Of a DNA stretch of 38,762 nt, positions 11,587 to 18,117 are shown one piece after another. Where the stretch lies: contig CACKQW010000012.1 in NCBI GenBank assembly GCA_902602415.1, forward strand, positions 1 through 38,762, read 5' to 3'. Position numbers and translations under genes: made by a program. Position 1 is the stretch's first letter; every line of letters begins with the position of its first letter. A model generated the notes under the pieces. That model made no database searches and was not told where the DNA came from. It saw only the letters and a program-made list of their open reading frames with translations. This stretch comes from an uncultured Bacteroidota bacterium. Lineage in GTDB: Bacteria > Bacteroidota > Bacteroidia > Flavobacteriales > Flavobacteriaceae.

Positions 11587-12027
11587 CTATTTGGGTGGAT
11601 TACCACCTTTTACATTTATACCCATAGATCTTGCAGTTCCAGCAACCATTTTCATTGCTGAATCGATAGTAAATGCATTTAAATCTACCATCTTATCTTC
11701 AGCTATTGCCTTTACCTGATCCCAAGAAACATTTGAAACCTTATTAATGTTTGGTTCACCTGATCCTTTTTTAATTTTAGCAGCCTCAAGTAATTGAACT
11801 GCAGCAGGTGGTGTTTTTATAACAAAATCAAAAGATTTATCCTTGTAAACAGAAATAACCACAGGAAGAACTTTACCTGGTTTATCTTGTGTTCTTGCGT
11901 TAAATTGTTTGCAGAAATCCATTATGTTAACACCTGCAGCACCTAAAGCTGGTCCTACGGGTGGAGATGGATTTGCTGCCCCTCCTCTAACTTGCAATTT
12001 TAATATCTTATCTAATTCTTTTGCCAT
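11587..12027 (-). CDS. rplK: 50S ribosomal protein uL11
   Basis: 146 residues, the GTPase-centre protein that binds helices 43/44 of 23S rRNA. The proline-rich N-terminal motif [25 protein letters not shown] (split here over residues about 20-44) and the C-terminal RNA-binding domain with AARSMGI-like sequence ([11 protein letters not shown]) are diagnostic. It is preceded by a 63-base gap after nusG that contains an imperfect hairpin and is followed tightly by rplA. Confidence 0.98.
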   Translation of the reverse strand: MAKELDKILKLQVRGGAANPSPPVGPALGAAGVNIMDFCKQFNARTQDKPGKVLPVVISVYKDKSFDFVIKTPPAAVQLLEAAKIKKGSGEPNINKVSNVSWDQVKAIAEDKMVDLNAFTIDSAMKMVAGTARSMGINVKGGNPPK

Positions 12028-12045
12028 ACTATTAATTTAGGTTTC

Positions 12046-12078
12046 GATGGTTTTATTAATGGAAGCAATAAAATCATC
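12046..12078 (-). promoter_or_regulatory. Hairpin in the rplK leader, candidate ribosomal-protein control site
   Basis: Arms 12046-12057 and 12067-12078 pair at 11 of 12 positions in the minus-strand RNA (one A-C mismatch) around a 9-base loop. It lies in the short nusG-rplK gap, 18 bases upstream of the rplK start. In other bacteria uL1 binds a leader structure at this location, but I cannot show that this hairpin has the uL1 recognition geometry. No U-tract follows it, so a terminator is unlikely. Confidence 0.45.
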
Positions 12079-12090
12079 AATTTGTAACAT

Positions 12091-12648
12091 TTATAGTTTT
12101 TCTACTTGCATATAGCTAAGTTCTAGCGGTGTTTTTCGACCAAAAATCTTAACCATAACTTCAAGTTTTCTTTTTTCTTCATTAATTTTTTCAATTGTTC
12201 CATCAAATCCATTAAAAGGACCATCAATAACTTTGACATTCTCCCCATGAATAAACGGAATAATTACATTTGAGTCTTCTTGTAAAGCTAATTCATCAAC
12301 TCTACCTAACATTCTATTAACCTCACTTTGACGAAGTGGTATTGGATCACCCCCTTTTGTTTCACCAAGGAACCCAATAACATTAGTAACAGATTTAATG
12401 ATATGAGGTACCTCACCAGTTAAATTTGCCTTGATCATTATATACCCAGGGAAATAAGTTTTATCCTTGGTTACCTTTTTACCATTTCTAATTTGAACAA
12501 CTTTTTCTTGTGGAACTAAAATATCTTCAATGAAAGATTGCATTCCAACACGAGAAATTTCATTTTCAATATAAGTTTTGATCTTATTTTCTTGACCACT
12601 AACAGCCCTAACTACATACCACTTAAAATTTGAATTATCGTTTGACAT
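12091..12648 (-). CDS. nusG: Transcription elongation/termination factor NusG
   Basis: 185 residues. The N-terminal NGN domain starts with WYVVRAVSGQENKIKTYIENEI (residues about 10-31) and includes VPQEKVVQIRNGKKV and the FPGYIMIKANL segment that contacts RNA polymerase. The C-terminal KOW domain (about 125-185) includes VKVIDGPFNGFDGTIEKINEEKRKL. It couples RNA polymerase to ribosomal protein uS10 or Rho. It begins 2 bases after the secE stop, the conserved secE-nusG pair. Confidence 0.98.
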   Translation of the reverse strand: MSNDNSNFKWYVVRAVSGQENKIKTYIENEISRVGMQSFIEDILVPQEKVVQIRNGKKVTKDKTYFPGYIMIKANLTGEVPHIIKSVTNVIGFLGETKGGDPIPLRQSEVNRMLGRVDELALQEDSNVIIPFIHGENVKVIDGPFNGFDGTIEKINEEKRKLEVMVKIFGRKTPLELSYMQVEKL

Positions 12649-12650
12649 AA

Positions 12651-12845
12651 TTAATTCATAAGATTAAAAAACTCCTTTATAAGTCTGCTAAAAACAGAGT
12701 CTAGACCCCAAATAATTAATGAAAATATTATTGAAAAAATTGCTACCAAAATTGTTAAATTAATACCCTCATTGAAACTTGGCCAACTAACAAAGTTCCT
12801 TAGTTCGTTGTAAGAATCTTTAAAGTATTTAACTATTTCTGACAT
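12651..12845 (-). CDS. secE: Preprotein translocase subunit SecE
   Basis: 64 residues, short single-span SecE typical of Bacteroidota. It has an amphipathic N-terminal part (YFKDSYNELRNFVSWPSFNEG) followed by one transmembrane helix at about residues 33-55. It holds SecY in the Sec translocon of the inner membrane. I place the start at the ATG at 12845 because a longer open frame to 12890 would run into the 3' half of tRNA-Trp and has no family counterpart. Its own leader is only the 15 bases after the tRNA, so it must be translated from an RNA processed out of, or continuing from, the tRNA precursor. Confidence 0.95.
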   Translation of the reverse strand: MSEIVKYFKDSYNELRNFVSWPSFNEGINLTILVAIFSIIFSLIIWGLDSVFSRLIKEFFNLMN

Positions 12846-12860
12846 TTTAATAATATTTTG

Positions 12861-12933
12861 CACGGGTTGAGAGACTCGAACTCCCGACACCTGGTTTTGG
12901 AGACCAGTGCTCTACCAACTGAGCTAAACCCGT
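12861..12933 (-). tRNA. tRNA-Trp (anticodon CCA)
   Basis: 73-nt cloverleaf. The acceptor stem ACGGGTT/AACCCGT is closed by seven pairs, with discriminator G. The anticodon stem CTGGT/ACCAG encloses loop CTCCAAA, and the T-loop is of the normal GTTCGAG type. CCA is not encoded. Placement between tuf and secE is the common Bacteroidota arrangement. Confidence 0.97.
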
Positions 12934-12941
12934 AAACATAA

Positions 12942-12977
12942 GCGAAGGTATTTTGTACATTAACAAAATACCTTTGC
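12942..12977 (-). promoter_or_regulatory. Long perfect hairpin between tuf and tRNA-Trp
   Basis: Arms 12945-12956 (AAGGTATTTTGT) and 12963-12974 pair perfectly over 12 bp around a 6-base loop, and two more pairs form outside one mismatch. It lies 20 bases after the tuf stop codon and 9 bases before tRNA-Trp. No U-tract follows on either strand. It could be a 3'-end stabiliser or weak terminator of tuf mRNA, or a processing signal that frees the tRNA from the tuf transcript. Confidence 0.65.
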
Positions 12978-12996
12978 ATTATATTTGGGTTTTATA

Positions 12997-14184
12997 CTAG
13001 TCTAAAATTTCCGTTACTTGTCCAGCTCCAACTGTTCTACCACCTTCACGGATAGCAAAACGTAAACCAACATTCATCGCAATCGGCTGAATCAATTCAA
13101 CAGTAATTGTAAGGTTGTCACCAGGCATTACCATTTCAACTCCAGATGGCAGAGAAATTGTTCCCGTAACATCAGTAGTTCTTACATAGAACTGTGGCCT
13201 GTAGTTGTTATGAAATGGCGTATGACGTCCACCCTCTTCTTTTTTAAGAATATAAACTTCAGCTTTAAACTTTTGGTGAGGTGTAACTGATCCTTGTTTA
13301 CAAATTACCATACCTCTGCTTATATCTGTCTTTTCAATACCTCTGAGAAGTATTCCAACATTATCACCAGCTTCTCCTCTATCTAAAATTTTTCTAAACA
13401 TCTCAACACCTGTGACAGTAGATGTTAGTTTTTCAGCTCCCATTCCAATGATATCTACAGCATCTCCTGTATTGGCAACACCAGTTTCGATTCTTCCAGT
13501 TGCAACTGTTCCTCTACCAGTAATAGAGAATACATCTTCAATTGGCATTAGAAAATCTTTATCGATATCTCTTTTGGGAAGCTCAATCCAAGAATCGACA
13601 TTTTTCATTAATTCCATAACTGAATCAACCCATTTTTGTTCACCATTCAAAGCGCCTAATGCAGAACCCGCAATTACAGGACTATTGTCTCCATCATATT
13701 CGTAAAATGAAAGTAGTTCTCTGATTTCCATCTCAACAAGCTCCAATAGTTCTTCATCATCAACCATATCAACTTTATTCATAAAAACTACAATTCTAGG
13801 AATACCAACTTGTCTTCCTAAAAGAATGTGCTCACGAGTTTGTGGCATTGGGCCATCAGTTGCAGCTACAACAAGAATAGCTCCATCCATTTGAGCAGCA
13901 CCAGTAACCATATTTTTAACATAATCAGCGTGACCAGGACAGTCAACATGAGCGTAGTGGCGATTTTCAGTTGCATATTCTACGTGCGATGTGTTAATTG
14001 TAATACCTCTCTCCTTTTCTTCAGGAGCATTGTCAATAGTATCAAAGTCTCTCTTTTCAGAAAGTCCAGCTTCAGCGAGCACCGTTGTGATAGCTGCTGT
14101 AAGTGTTGTTTTACCGTGATCCACATGTCCGATAGTACCAATATTTAAGTGTGGTTTCGAACGATCAAAATTTTCCTTTGCCAT
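12997..14184 (-). CDS. tuf: Elongation factor Tu
   Basis: 395 residues, complete. The GTPase domain shows the P-loop GHVDHGKT (residues 19-26), DCPGHADY (switch II), NKVDM for guanine specificity and the SALGALNG segment; beta-barrel domains 2 and 3 follow, ending in [15 protein letters not shown]. It delivers aminoacyl-tRNA to the ribosome. In most Flavobacteriia the gene follows a tRNA Thr-Tyr-Gly-Thr cluster; here its upstream neighbour is an alkA-like gene and it has a strong-looking promoter of its own at 14,218-14,248. It is followed by tRNA-Trp and secE. Confidence 0.99.
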   Translation of the reverse strand: MAKENFDRSKPHLNIGTIGHVDHGKTTLTAAITTVLAEAGLSEKRDFDTIDNAPEEKERGITINTSHVEYATENRHYAHVDCPGHADYVKNMVTGAAQMDGAILVVAATDGPMPQTREHILLGRQVGIPRIVVFMNKVDMVDDEELLELVEMEIRELLSFYEYDGDNSPVIAGSALGALNGEQKWVDSVMELMKNVDSWIELPKRDIDKDFLMPIEDVFSITGRGTVATGRIETGVANTGDAVDIIGMGAEKLTSTVTGVEMFRKILDRGEAGDNVGILLRGIEKTDISRGMVICKQGSVTPHQKFKAEVYILKKEEGGRHTPFHNNYRPQFYVRTTDVTGTISLPSGVEMVMPGDNLTITVELIQPIAMNVGLRFAIREGGRTVGAGQVTEILD

Positions 14185-14217
14185 AATTATTTTATTTAGT
14201 TGCTTTTAAAATGAGCG

Positions 14218-14270
14218 CAAATATAATTTTTTAAGTGTAAATAACCAATTTATTTATCTTTTTTTTTTTT
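14218..14270 (-). promoter_or_regulatory. Promoter of tuf with upstream A-tract
   Basis: On the minus strand TTG (14248-14246), a 20-base spacer, and TATATTTG (14225-14218) match the Bacteroidota -33/-7 pattern exactly. A run of 12 A (14270-14259) lies about 11 bases upstream of the -33 element, where an UP-like element would act. The predicted transcript start is near 14211, about 27 bases before the ATG. Confidence 0.75.
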
Positions 14271-14280
14271 GAGAGTCATA

Positions 14281-14946
14281 TCAGACAGTTTTTTTTGAAT
14301 TTTTTAGCTTTTTTTTAAAAAAAACACCTCTTTCCACTGACTCCCAAAGAAGTAAACTCGCTATTGAATTAAAAGGCTTCCATTTGTTGATAAAATAATC
14401 CAGTCTTTTTGAAGTTAAATCTTCAATAAAATAATTTTTTTTTATGCTATTTAAAAGAGCTAGGTCCTTTTTTGAAAATATGTCTTGACGAAAAAAATTA
14501 AAAATTAAAAACATCTGAACTGTCCATTCACCAATTCCCTTGATTTTTGTTAATTCATTATTTACCTCATCATTGCTTAGGTTCTCAAATTTAATCGAAT
14601 TTTTCAAAAAGAATTTATAAGTATTTTTGATGTATTCAACTTTTCTAAATGACAAGCCAATTTTTTGAATTTTATCATTTTCAAGATTCAAAATTTGATT
14701 GTAGTCTAAATTTTTAACAAGATTCTGGTAACGTTTTTTTATTGTAATGGCCGCTCTGAAACTTATTTGCTGCTCAATTATTAAATTTGAAATGGACAAA
14801 GCATAATCATCACTATACCTGTTTGACCAATCTAATTTAGATCCTAAATTTTTTATTAAATAGTCCATGACTTCATCATTTTTTAAATGATGAAAAGCAT
14901 TTCTAATTGTTTTTTGAAGTTGTTCGTTAATACGCTTTTTCTGCAA
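14281..14946 (-). CDS. DNA-3-methyladenine glycosylase, AlkA-like (HhH-GPD)
   Basis: 221 residues of the HhH-GPD superfamily, which excises alkylated bases. The early conserved QQ (EQQIS, about 58-62), the helix-hairpin-helix LTKIKGIGEWTVQM (132-145) and the following catalytic aspartate D161 in SKKDLAL are all present. The N-terminal AlkA beta domain is lacking, as in the shorter MAG-like members. The first codon is TTG at 14946, inside the last 20 bases of the upstream membrane-protein gene; the next ATG would remove conserved residues, so TTG is preferred. It is separated from tuf by about 96 bases. The C-terminal tail is Lys-rich. Confidence 0.88.
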   Translation of the reverse strand: MQKKRINEQLQKTIRNAFHHLKNDEVMDYLIKNLGSKLDWSNRYSDDYALSISNLIIEQQISFRAAITIKKRYQNLVKNLDYNQILNLENDKIQKIGLSFRKVEYIKNTYKFFLKNSIKFENLSNDEVNNELTKIKGIGEWTVQMFLIFNFFRQDIFSKKDLALLNSIKKNYFIEDLTSKRLDYFINKWKPFNSIASLLLWESVERGVFFKKKLKNSKKTV

Positions 14947-15790
14947 GTTTGTAAATTCTGAGAATAATTAAACCAAAAACTACTCCAAGTAAAAGAAGAA
15001 CAATACTCAATAAACCCTCAACTCCAAAGGAAAGTCTCAGGAGAATAGTTGAAATAATAAAACCTGTGTTTCTTATAAGCTGCGAATATCTTTCGGTGTA
15101 TTGAAGTGATAAAAGTAATATTAAAACATCTACAAGGATTAAAATCGTAAAGAAATCTTTAAAAAACACTCCGTCTAAATTACCAGAGTATGGGTCAGTG
15201 GAATAAAAAACTGAATTAAACCAATCAGTAAAATTATAAATACATAATATGATTAGTGTCGGTAAAAGGAGAACACTCAATAGTTTTTTATAAGAAATGA
15301 ACTTTTCGAGATTTTTTTTAGTTTCCTTTTTGGGAATATCATGCCAAGTTTTTTTGAATAAATAAATCAAGTAAAAAATTATGATTACTGCAGAAAGATC
15401 ATAAAGGAGCTGAATGTTATTGGAATTTAATAAATCATTATTATTAAGATCTAAATTTGGAATATCTTTAAATATTTTTCTAATCAATACTAATGAAATA
15501 ATTTCATACTCTTTGGCAACAGATGTAGTGAAAGATCTTGGCAGATAATAAATTAACAAAAAAGCTTCATAAACTAGAATGAAAGTGAATGGTGTATAAA
15601 GGGCAGAAATGGGATTTGATGATAAATTTGTTTTTCCTGAGAAAATTTCAACTCCTAATTGGGTTTCTAATAATATTAGTATCAGGTGGATAATGAACCC
15701 ACCAATGGCTAAGAACATTATATTTTTTTCAAAAAGCCTGACGTTGAGCTCTGAAAATATCTTTTCATGAATTGAAATCAACCATTTCAT
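14927..15790 (-). CDS. Polytopic inner-membrane protein of unknown function
   Basis: 287 residues from ATG 15790; an in-frame TTG at 15808 would add six residues. Hydrophobic stretches suggest about six or seven transmembrane helices: roughly residues 23-42, 65-85, 130-145, 170-188, 205-225, 235-250 and 255-277. Between them are a loop with LPRSFTTSVAKEYE and a second cytosolic-type basic segment KKTWHDIPKKETKKNL. I do not recognise a named family with confidence. It overlaps the AlkA-like gene by 20 bases, implying one transcript. Its ATG lies only 100 bases from the TTG I prefer for the divergent oxidoreductase gene. Confidence 0.8.
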   Translation of the reverse strand: MKWLISIHEKIFSELNVRLFEKNIMFLAIGGFIIHLILILLETQLGVEIFSGKTNLSSNPISALYTPFTFILVYEAFLLIYYLPRSFTTSVAKEYEIISLVLIRKIFKDIPNLDLNNNDLLNSNNIQLLYDLSAVIIIFYLIYLFKKTWHDIPKKETKKNLEKFISYKKLLSVLLLPTLIILCIYNFTDWFNSVFYSTDPYSGNLDGVFFKDFFTILILVDVLILLLSLQYTERYSQLIRNTGFIISTILLRLSFGVEGLLSIVLLLLGVVFGLIILRIYKLAEKAY

Positions 15791-15890
15791 AATGTGATTA
15801 ATGATCAATTTTTGTGCCGTTGTTCAGAATAGGATCAACATTAGCGCATTTAGTGGCATAGGATTTGTTAAATTTAAAATAAATTATTTT

Positions 15891-16466
15891 TTGAAAAATT
15901 TAATTGTTGTAGGACACCCCGATGTAAATTCATTTTGTTATAATGGTATATTTCAGACCATAAAAGACCTTATTGAAAACTCTGGACAAGAATTAGAAAT
16001 AATAGATTTATACAGAGACAGCTTTACTAGACCCCGTGATAAGGTGATTGCTAATTATCAAAATCTTGTAACCTGGTGTGAAAGAATGTATATTATTTCA
16101 CCCGTATGGTGGTTTCGTTTAACTCCAAGGACCGAAATTTTCTTTGATGAAGTTCTTACACCTGGTTTTGCTTATAAGTTTGTTAATATAACTAAAACTT
16201 ATGCTTACCCAAAACCATTTTTAAAAGATAAAATTGTCAGAACTTACATTACTCATGGTGCTCCTGCCCTACCAGTCAAAACATTGTACCTAAATTCCGT
16301 AAAACTAAGACTAGTTATGGGCGTTTATACCTTTGTATTTGGCTGGAAACCTTCATTGTGGTTTAAAACTAAACAATTTTGGTCTGTTCCATTCATTTCA
16401 GAAAATAAAAGAAAAAAATACTTGAGAACCGTTCATAAAGATATTATCTCAGATCTTAAAAAATAA
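15891..16466 (+). CDS. Flavodoxin-fold NAD(P)H oxidoreductase (KefF/MdaB-like)
   Basis: 191 residues from TTG 15891. The protein starts MKNLIVVGHPDVNSF, the flavin-phosphate loop of the NAD(P)H dehydrogenase (quinone) family, then has ISPVWWFRLTPRTEIFFDEVLTPGFAYKF, the conserved substrate/flavin segment (about 76-105). Such enzymes reduce quinones or regulate potassium efflux systems. An upstream in-frame ATG at 15801 would add 30 residues that do not resemble the family and would leave just 10 bases between divergent start codons, so I prefer TTG; this is uncertain. Downstream genes (DoxX-like and two small membrane proteins) follow within a few bases, suggesting one operon. Confidence 0.8.
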   Translation: MKNLIVVGHPDVNSFCYNGIFQTIKDLIENSGQELEIIDLYRDSFTRPRDKVIANYQNLVTWCERMYIISPVWWFRLTPRTEIFFDEVLTPGFAYKFVNITKTYAYPKPFLKDKIVRTYITHGAPALPVKTLYLNSVKLRLVMGVYTFVFGWKPSLWFKTKQFWSVPFISENKRKKYLRTVHKDIISDLKK

Positions 16467-16471
16467 AATAT

Positions 16472-16882
16472 ATGCTTTACAAGTTTAACACTAACGACTA
16501 TTTGGTAAGAATTCCATTATTCATAATATTTTTTTGGTTTGGTATATTAAAAGTTTTAGACTTATCACCTGCTTCCGAACTAATCATTGACACTGTATTT
16601 TGGATGCCATTTCTTAGTCCAGAAAATTGGACTATCGTTATTGGGTATTGGGAAATGTTAATCGGAATTTGTTTTTTGAGTAAAAAAACCACACTAATAG
16701 CAATGGTTTTAATGTTTTTACAGATGACTGGGACTTTTATGCCCTTGGTTATTTTACCTGAAATCACTTTTCAGAACTCAAATCCAATGCTACCAACTCT
16801 GGAGGGTCAGTACATAATTAAAAATATAATTATAATAACAGCTGCTTTGATTATCGGAAGAAGCTATTTAAAACTAAATTAA
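16472..16882 (+). CDS. DoxX/DUF417-like membrane protein
   Basis: 136 residues with about four transmembrane helices (residues near 12-30, 52-70, 74-94 and 112-130). The pattern FWFGILKVLDLSPA followed by WTIVIGYWEMLIGICFL is typical of the DoxX-like/DUF417 group, whose members are integral membrane proteins often linked to redox or envelope stress functions. It starts 5 bases after the oxidoreductase gene and ends one base before the next gene, so it belongs to the same operon. The exact biochemical role is not known. Confidence 0.75.
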   Translation: MLYKFNTNDYLVRIPLFIIFFWFGILKVLDLSPASELIIDTVFWMPFLSPENWTIVIGYWEMLIGICFLSKKTTLIAMVLMFLQMTGTFMPLVILPEITFQNSNPMLPTLEGQYIIKNIIIITAALIIGRSYLKLN

Positions 16883-16883
16883 A

Positions 16884-17072
16884 ATGAAAAAAATACTTGA
16901 AGTTTATTATCCTATTATAATAGCATTTATATGCATGATTTATTCTATCTCACTAGGCCTATCGGGAAATATTGCCGAGGCTCAATATTCAGCTCATTGG
17001 CCTGGAACAATTTTATTATTTGCAATTGCTATTCGTCAGAGAAGAAAAGATTTTAATAACAAAGAAAAATAA
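16884..17072 (+). CDS. Small membrane protein
   Basis: 62 residues with two hydrophobic stretches (about 9-28 and 39-52) and a basic C-terminal tail (RQRRKDFNNKEK). It starts with ATG one base after the DoxX-like gene stop. I do not recognise a family. The tight packing between two other small membrane genes supports it being a real gene rather than a chance frame. Confidence 0.65.
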   Translation: MKKILEVYYPIIIAFICMIYSISLGLSGNIAEAQYSAHWPGTILLFAIAIRQRRKDFNNKEK

Positions 17073-17073
17073 C

Positions 17074-17265
17074 ATGCTTAGTCCATTAATGTTTATAGTA
17101 GGCTTTGTCATCTTTTTGTTGTATATGAGTGGATTATTATATATGATTAAAAAATCACATGATGATCAAAAAAGGAAAAGAATGAAGAACCCTGAAACAA
17201 AAAACTATGATCAAAATGATTATGATGGTGGAGGGAATTGGGGAAGGTTTGAAAATGATAGATAA
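17074..17265 (+). CDS. Small single-span membrane protein
   Basis: 63 residues from ATG 17074. One transmembrane helix near the N-terminus (about 4-24) is followed by a very polar tail with KKSHDDQKRKRMK and an Asn/Asp/Gly-rich end. A longer frame to 16972 exists but would overlap most of the previous gene, so the ATG right after the previous stop is chosen. No family recognised. It is the last gene of the oxidoreductase operon; 168 bases then separate it from torF. Confidence 0.6.
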   Translation: MLSPLMFIVGFVIFLLYMSGLLYMIKKSHDDQKRKRMKNPETKNYDQNDYDGGGNWGRFENDR

Positions 17266-17396
17266 TATGAGTAAAAATGCTGTTTATAAAGTTTTTTTTC
17301 ATAAATCCATAATTTTAACCCCTTAATTTTATCATATCTTCAAAAATTTACTCATTCTTAAATTATTGAATGCCCCATCTGAAGTTTTTTTTTAAT

Positions 17397-17406
17397 TTGG
17401 CGCCAA
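17397..17406. promoter_or_regulatory. Perfect palindrome upstream of torF, possible operator
   Basis: TTGGCGCCAA is a perfect 10-bp palindrome 27 bases upstream of the torF start, in an otherwise very AT-rich spacer. Its GC-rich centre stands out against the background. Operator function is inference; a ten-base palindrome can also occur by chance. Confidence 0.3.
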
Positions 17407-17433
17407 TTAATAATTTTAACTAAAACAAATAAA

Positions 17434-18051
17434 ATGAAAAAAATAACTACATTATTTATTTTACTATTTAGTGCTGCTTCGATCGCTCAATCAATTAGTG
17501 TTGACATGACAAATAAGTACATATGGAGAGGTGCTGACTTAGGAGGTTTTTCTATACAACCATCAATGTCAACTGAAGTTGGTCCTGTTGAAGTTGGGGT
17601 ATGGTCTAGCTATGCTTTAAATGACAACTCTTTATCTGAACTAGATCTTTATGTTTCTGGTTCAATTGGGTCTTTTGATTTAGCAGTAACAAACTATTAT
17701 TTTCCTGGAGCTACAACTGATGGAGCGCTTGATTTTGCTGGAGGATCATTAACTGGTCTTGAAGGTTCGATCGGAACAACGCTTGGAAGCTTTTCAATTA
17801 TGGGAGCTTACTTTTTTGATGGTGAAGACACCTATGTTGAAGTAGGTTATCCATTGGGTGGTTTTGACGTTGCAATTGGTGCTGGTGATGCAGGATATTC
17901 CGTAGATGGTGAATTTGCTCTTGTAAATGTATCTTTATCAACTGGTAAAGATATTAAGATTACTGAAGACTTTAGTCTACCTCTTTCTGGAAGCTTAATT
18001 TACAACCCTGACACTGATATTATGTATGTAGCTGTCGGAGTTAGTCTATAA
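17434..18051 (+). CDS. TorF-type outer-membrane beta-barrel protein
   Basis: 205 residues with a cleavable signal peptide ending near residue 18 (FSAASIAQ). The mature start, SISVDMTNKYIWRGADLGGFSIQPSMS, is the signature of the TorF/putative porin family, followed by alternating beta strands (VEVGVWSSYAL, ELDLYVSGSIGSFDLAVTNYYFP) and a C-terminal strand ending in aromatic/hydrophobic MYVAVGVSL. It should be an outer-membrane barrel. In Bacteroidota members are often found beside ammonium transport or glutamate synthase genes, as here with gltBD, suggesting a role in uptake of nitrogen compounds; the substrate is unknown. Confidence 0.82.
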   Translation: MKKITTLFILLFSAASIAQSISVDMTNKYIWRGADLGGFSIQPSMSTEVGPVEVGVWSSYALNDNSLSELDLYVSGSIGSFDLAVTNYYFPGATTDGALDFAGGSLTGLEGSIGTTLGSFSIMGAYFFDGEDTYVEVGYPLGGFDVAIGAGDAGYSVDGEFALVNVSLSTGKDIKITEDFSLPLSGSLIYNPDTDIMYVAVGVSL

Positions 18052-18070
18052 AACAATTATATTATATGAA

Positions 18071-18098
18071 AAAAAGCGCCTTTTGGCGCTTTTTTTTT
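18071..18098 (+). terminator. Rho-independent terminator between torF and gltB
   Basis: AGCGCC (18075-18080) and GGCGCT (18085-18090) pair around a TTTT loop, with A-T pairs extending the stem, and a run of T continues to 18098. It lies just 20 bases before the gltB start codon. It is nearly symmetric, but there is no gene close by on the minus strand for it to serve. Confidence 0.88.
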
Positions 18099-18117
18099 CC
18101 AAATTACTAATAATCAC

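Noticed and set aside
11012-11719. 235-codon open frame on the plus strand opposite rplA and rplK
   Set aside because: It is a shadow of highly conserved ribosomal protein genes on the minus strand and has no recognisable protein features.
12651-12890. Longer secE frame starting at 12890
   Set aside because: The extra 15 residues are encoded by the 3' part of tRNA-Trp and have no SecE counterpart; the ATG at 12845 gives the normal protein.
12977-12990. TATATTTG on the plus strand just downstream of tuf, a possible antisense promoter
   Set aside because: It matches the -7 pattern but has no proper -33 element or downstream gene on that strand; short AT-rich matches are expected by chance here.
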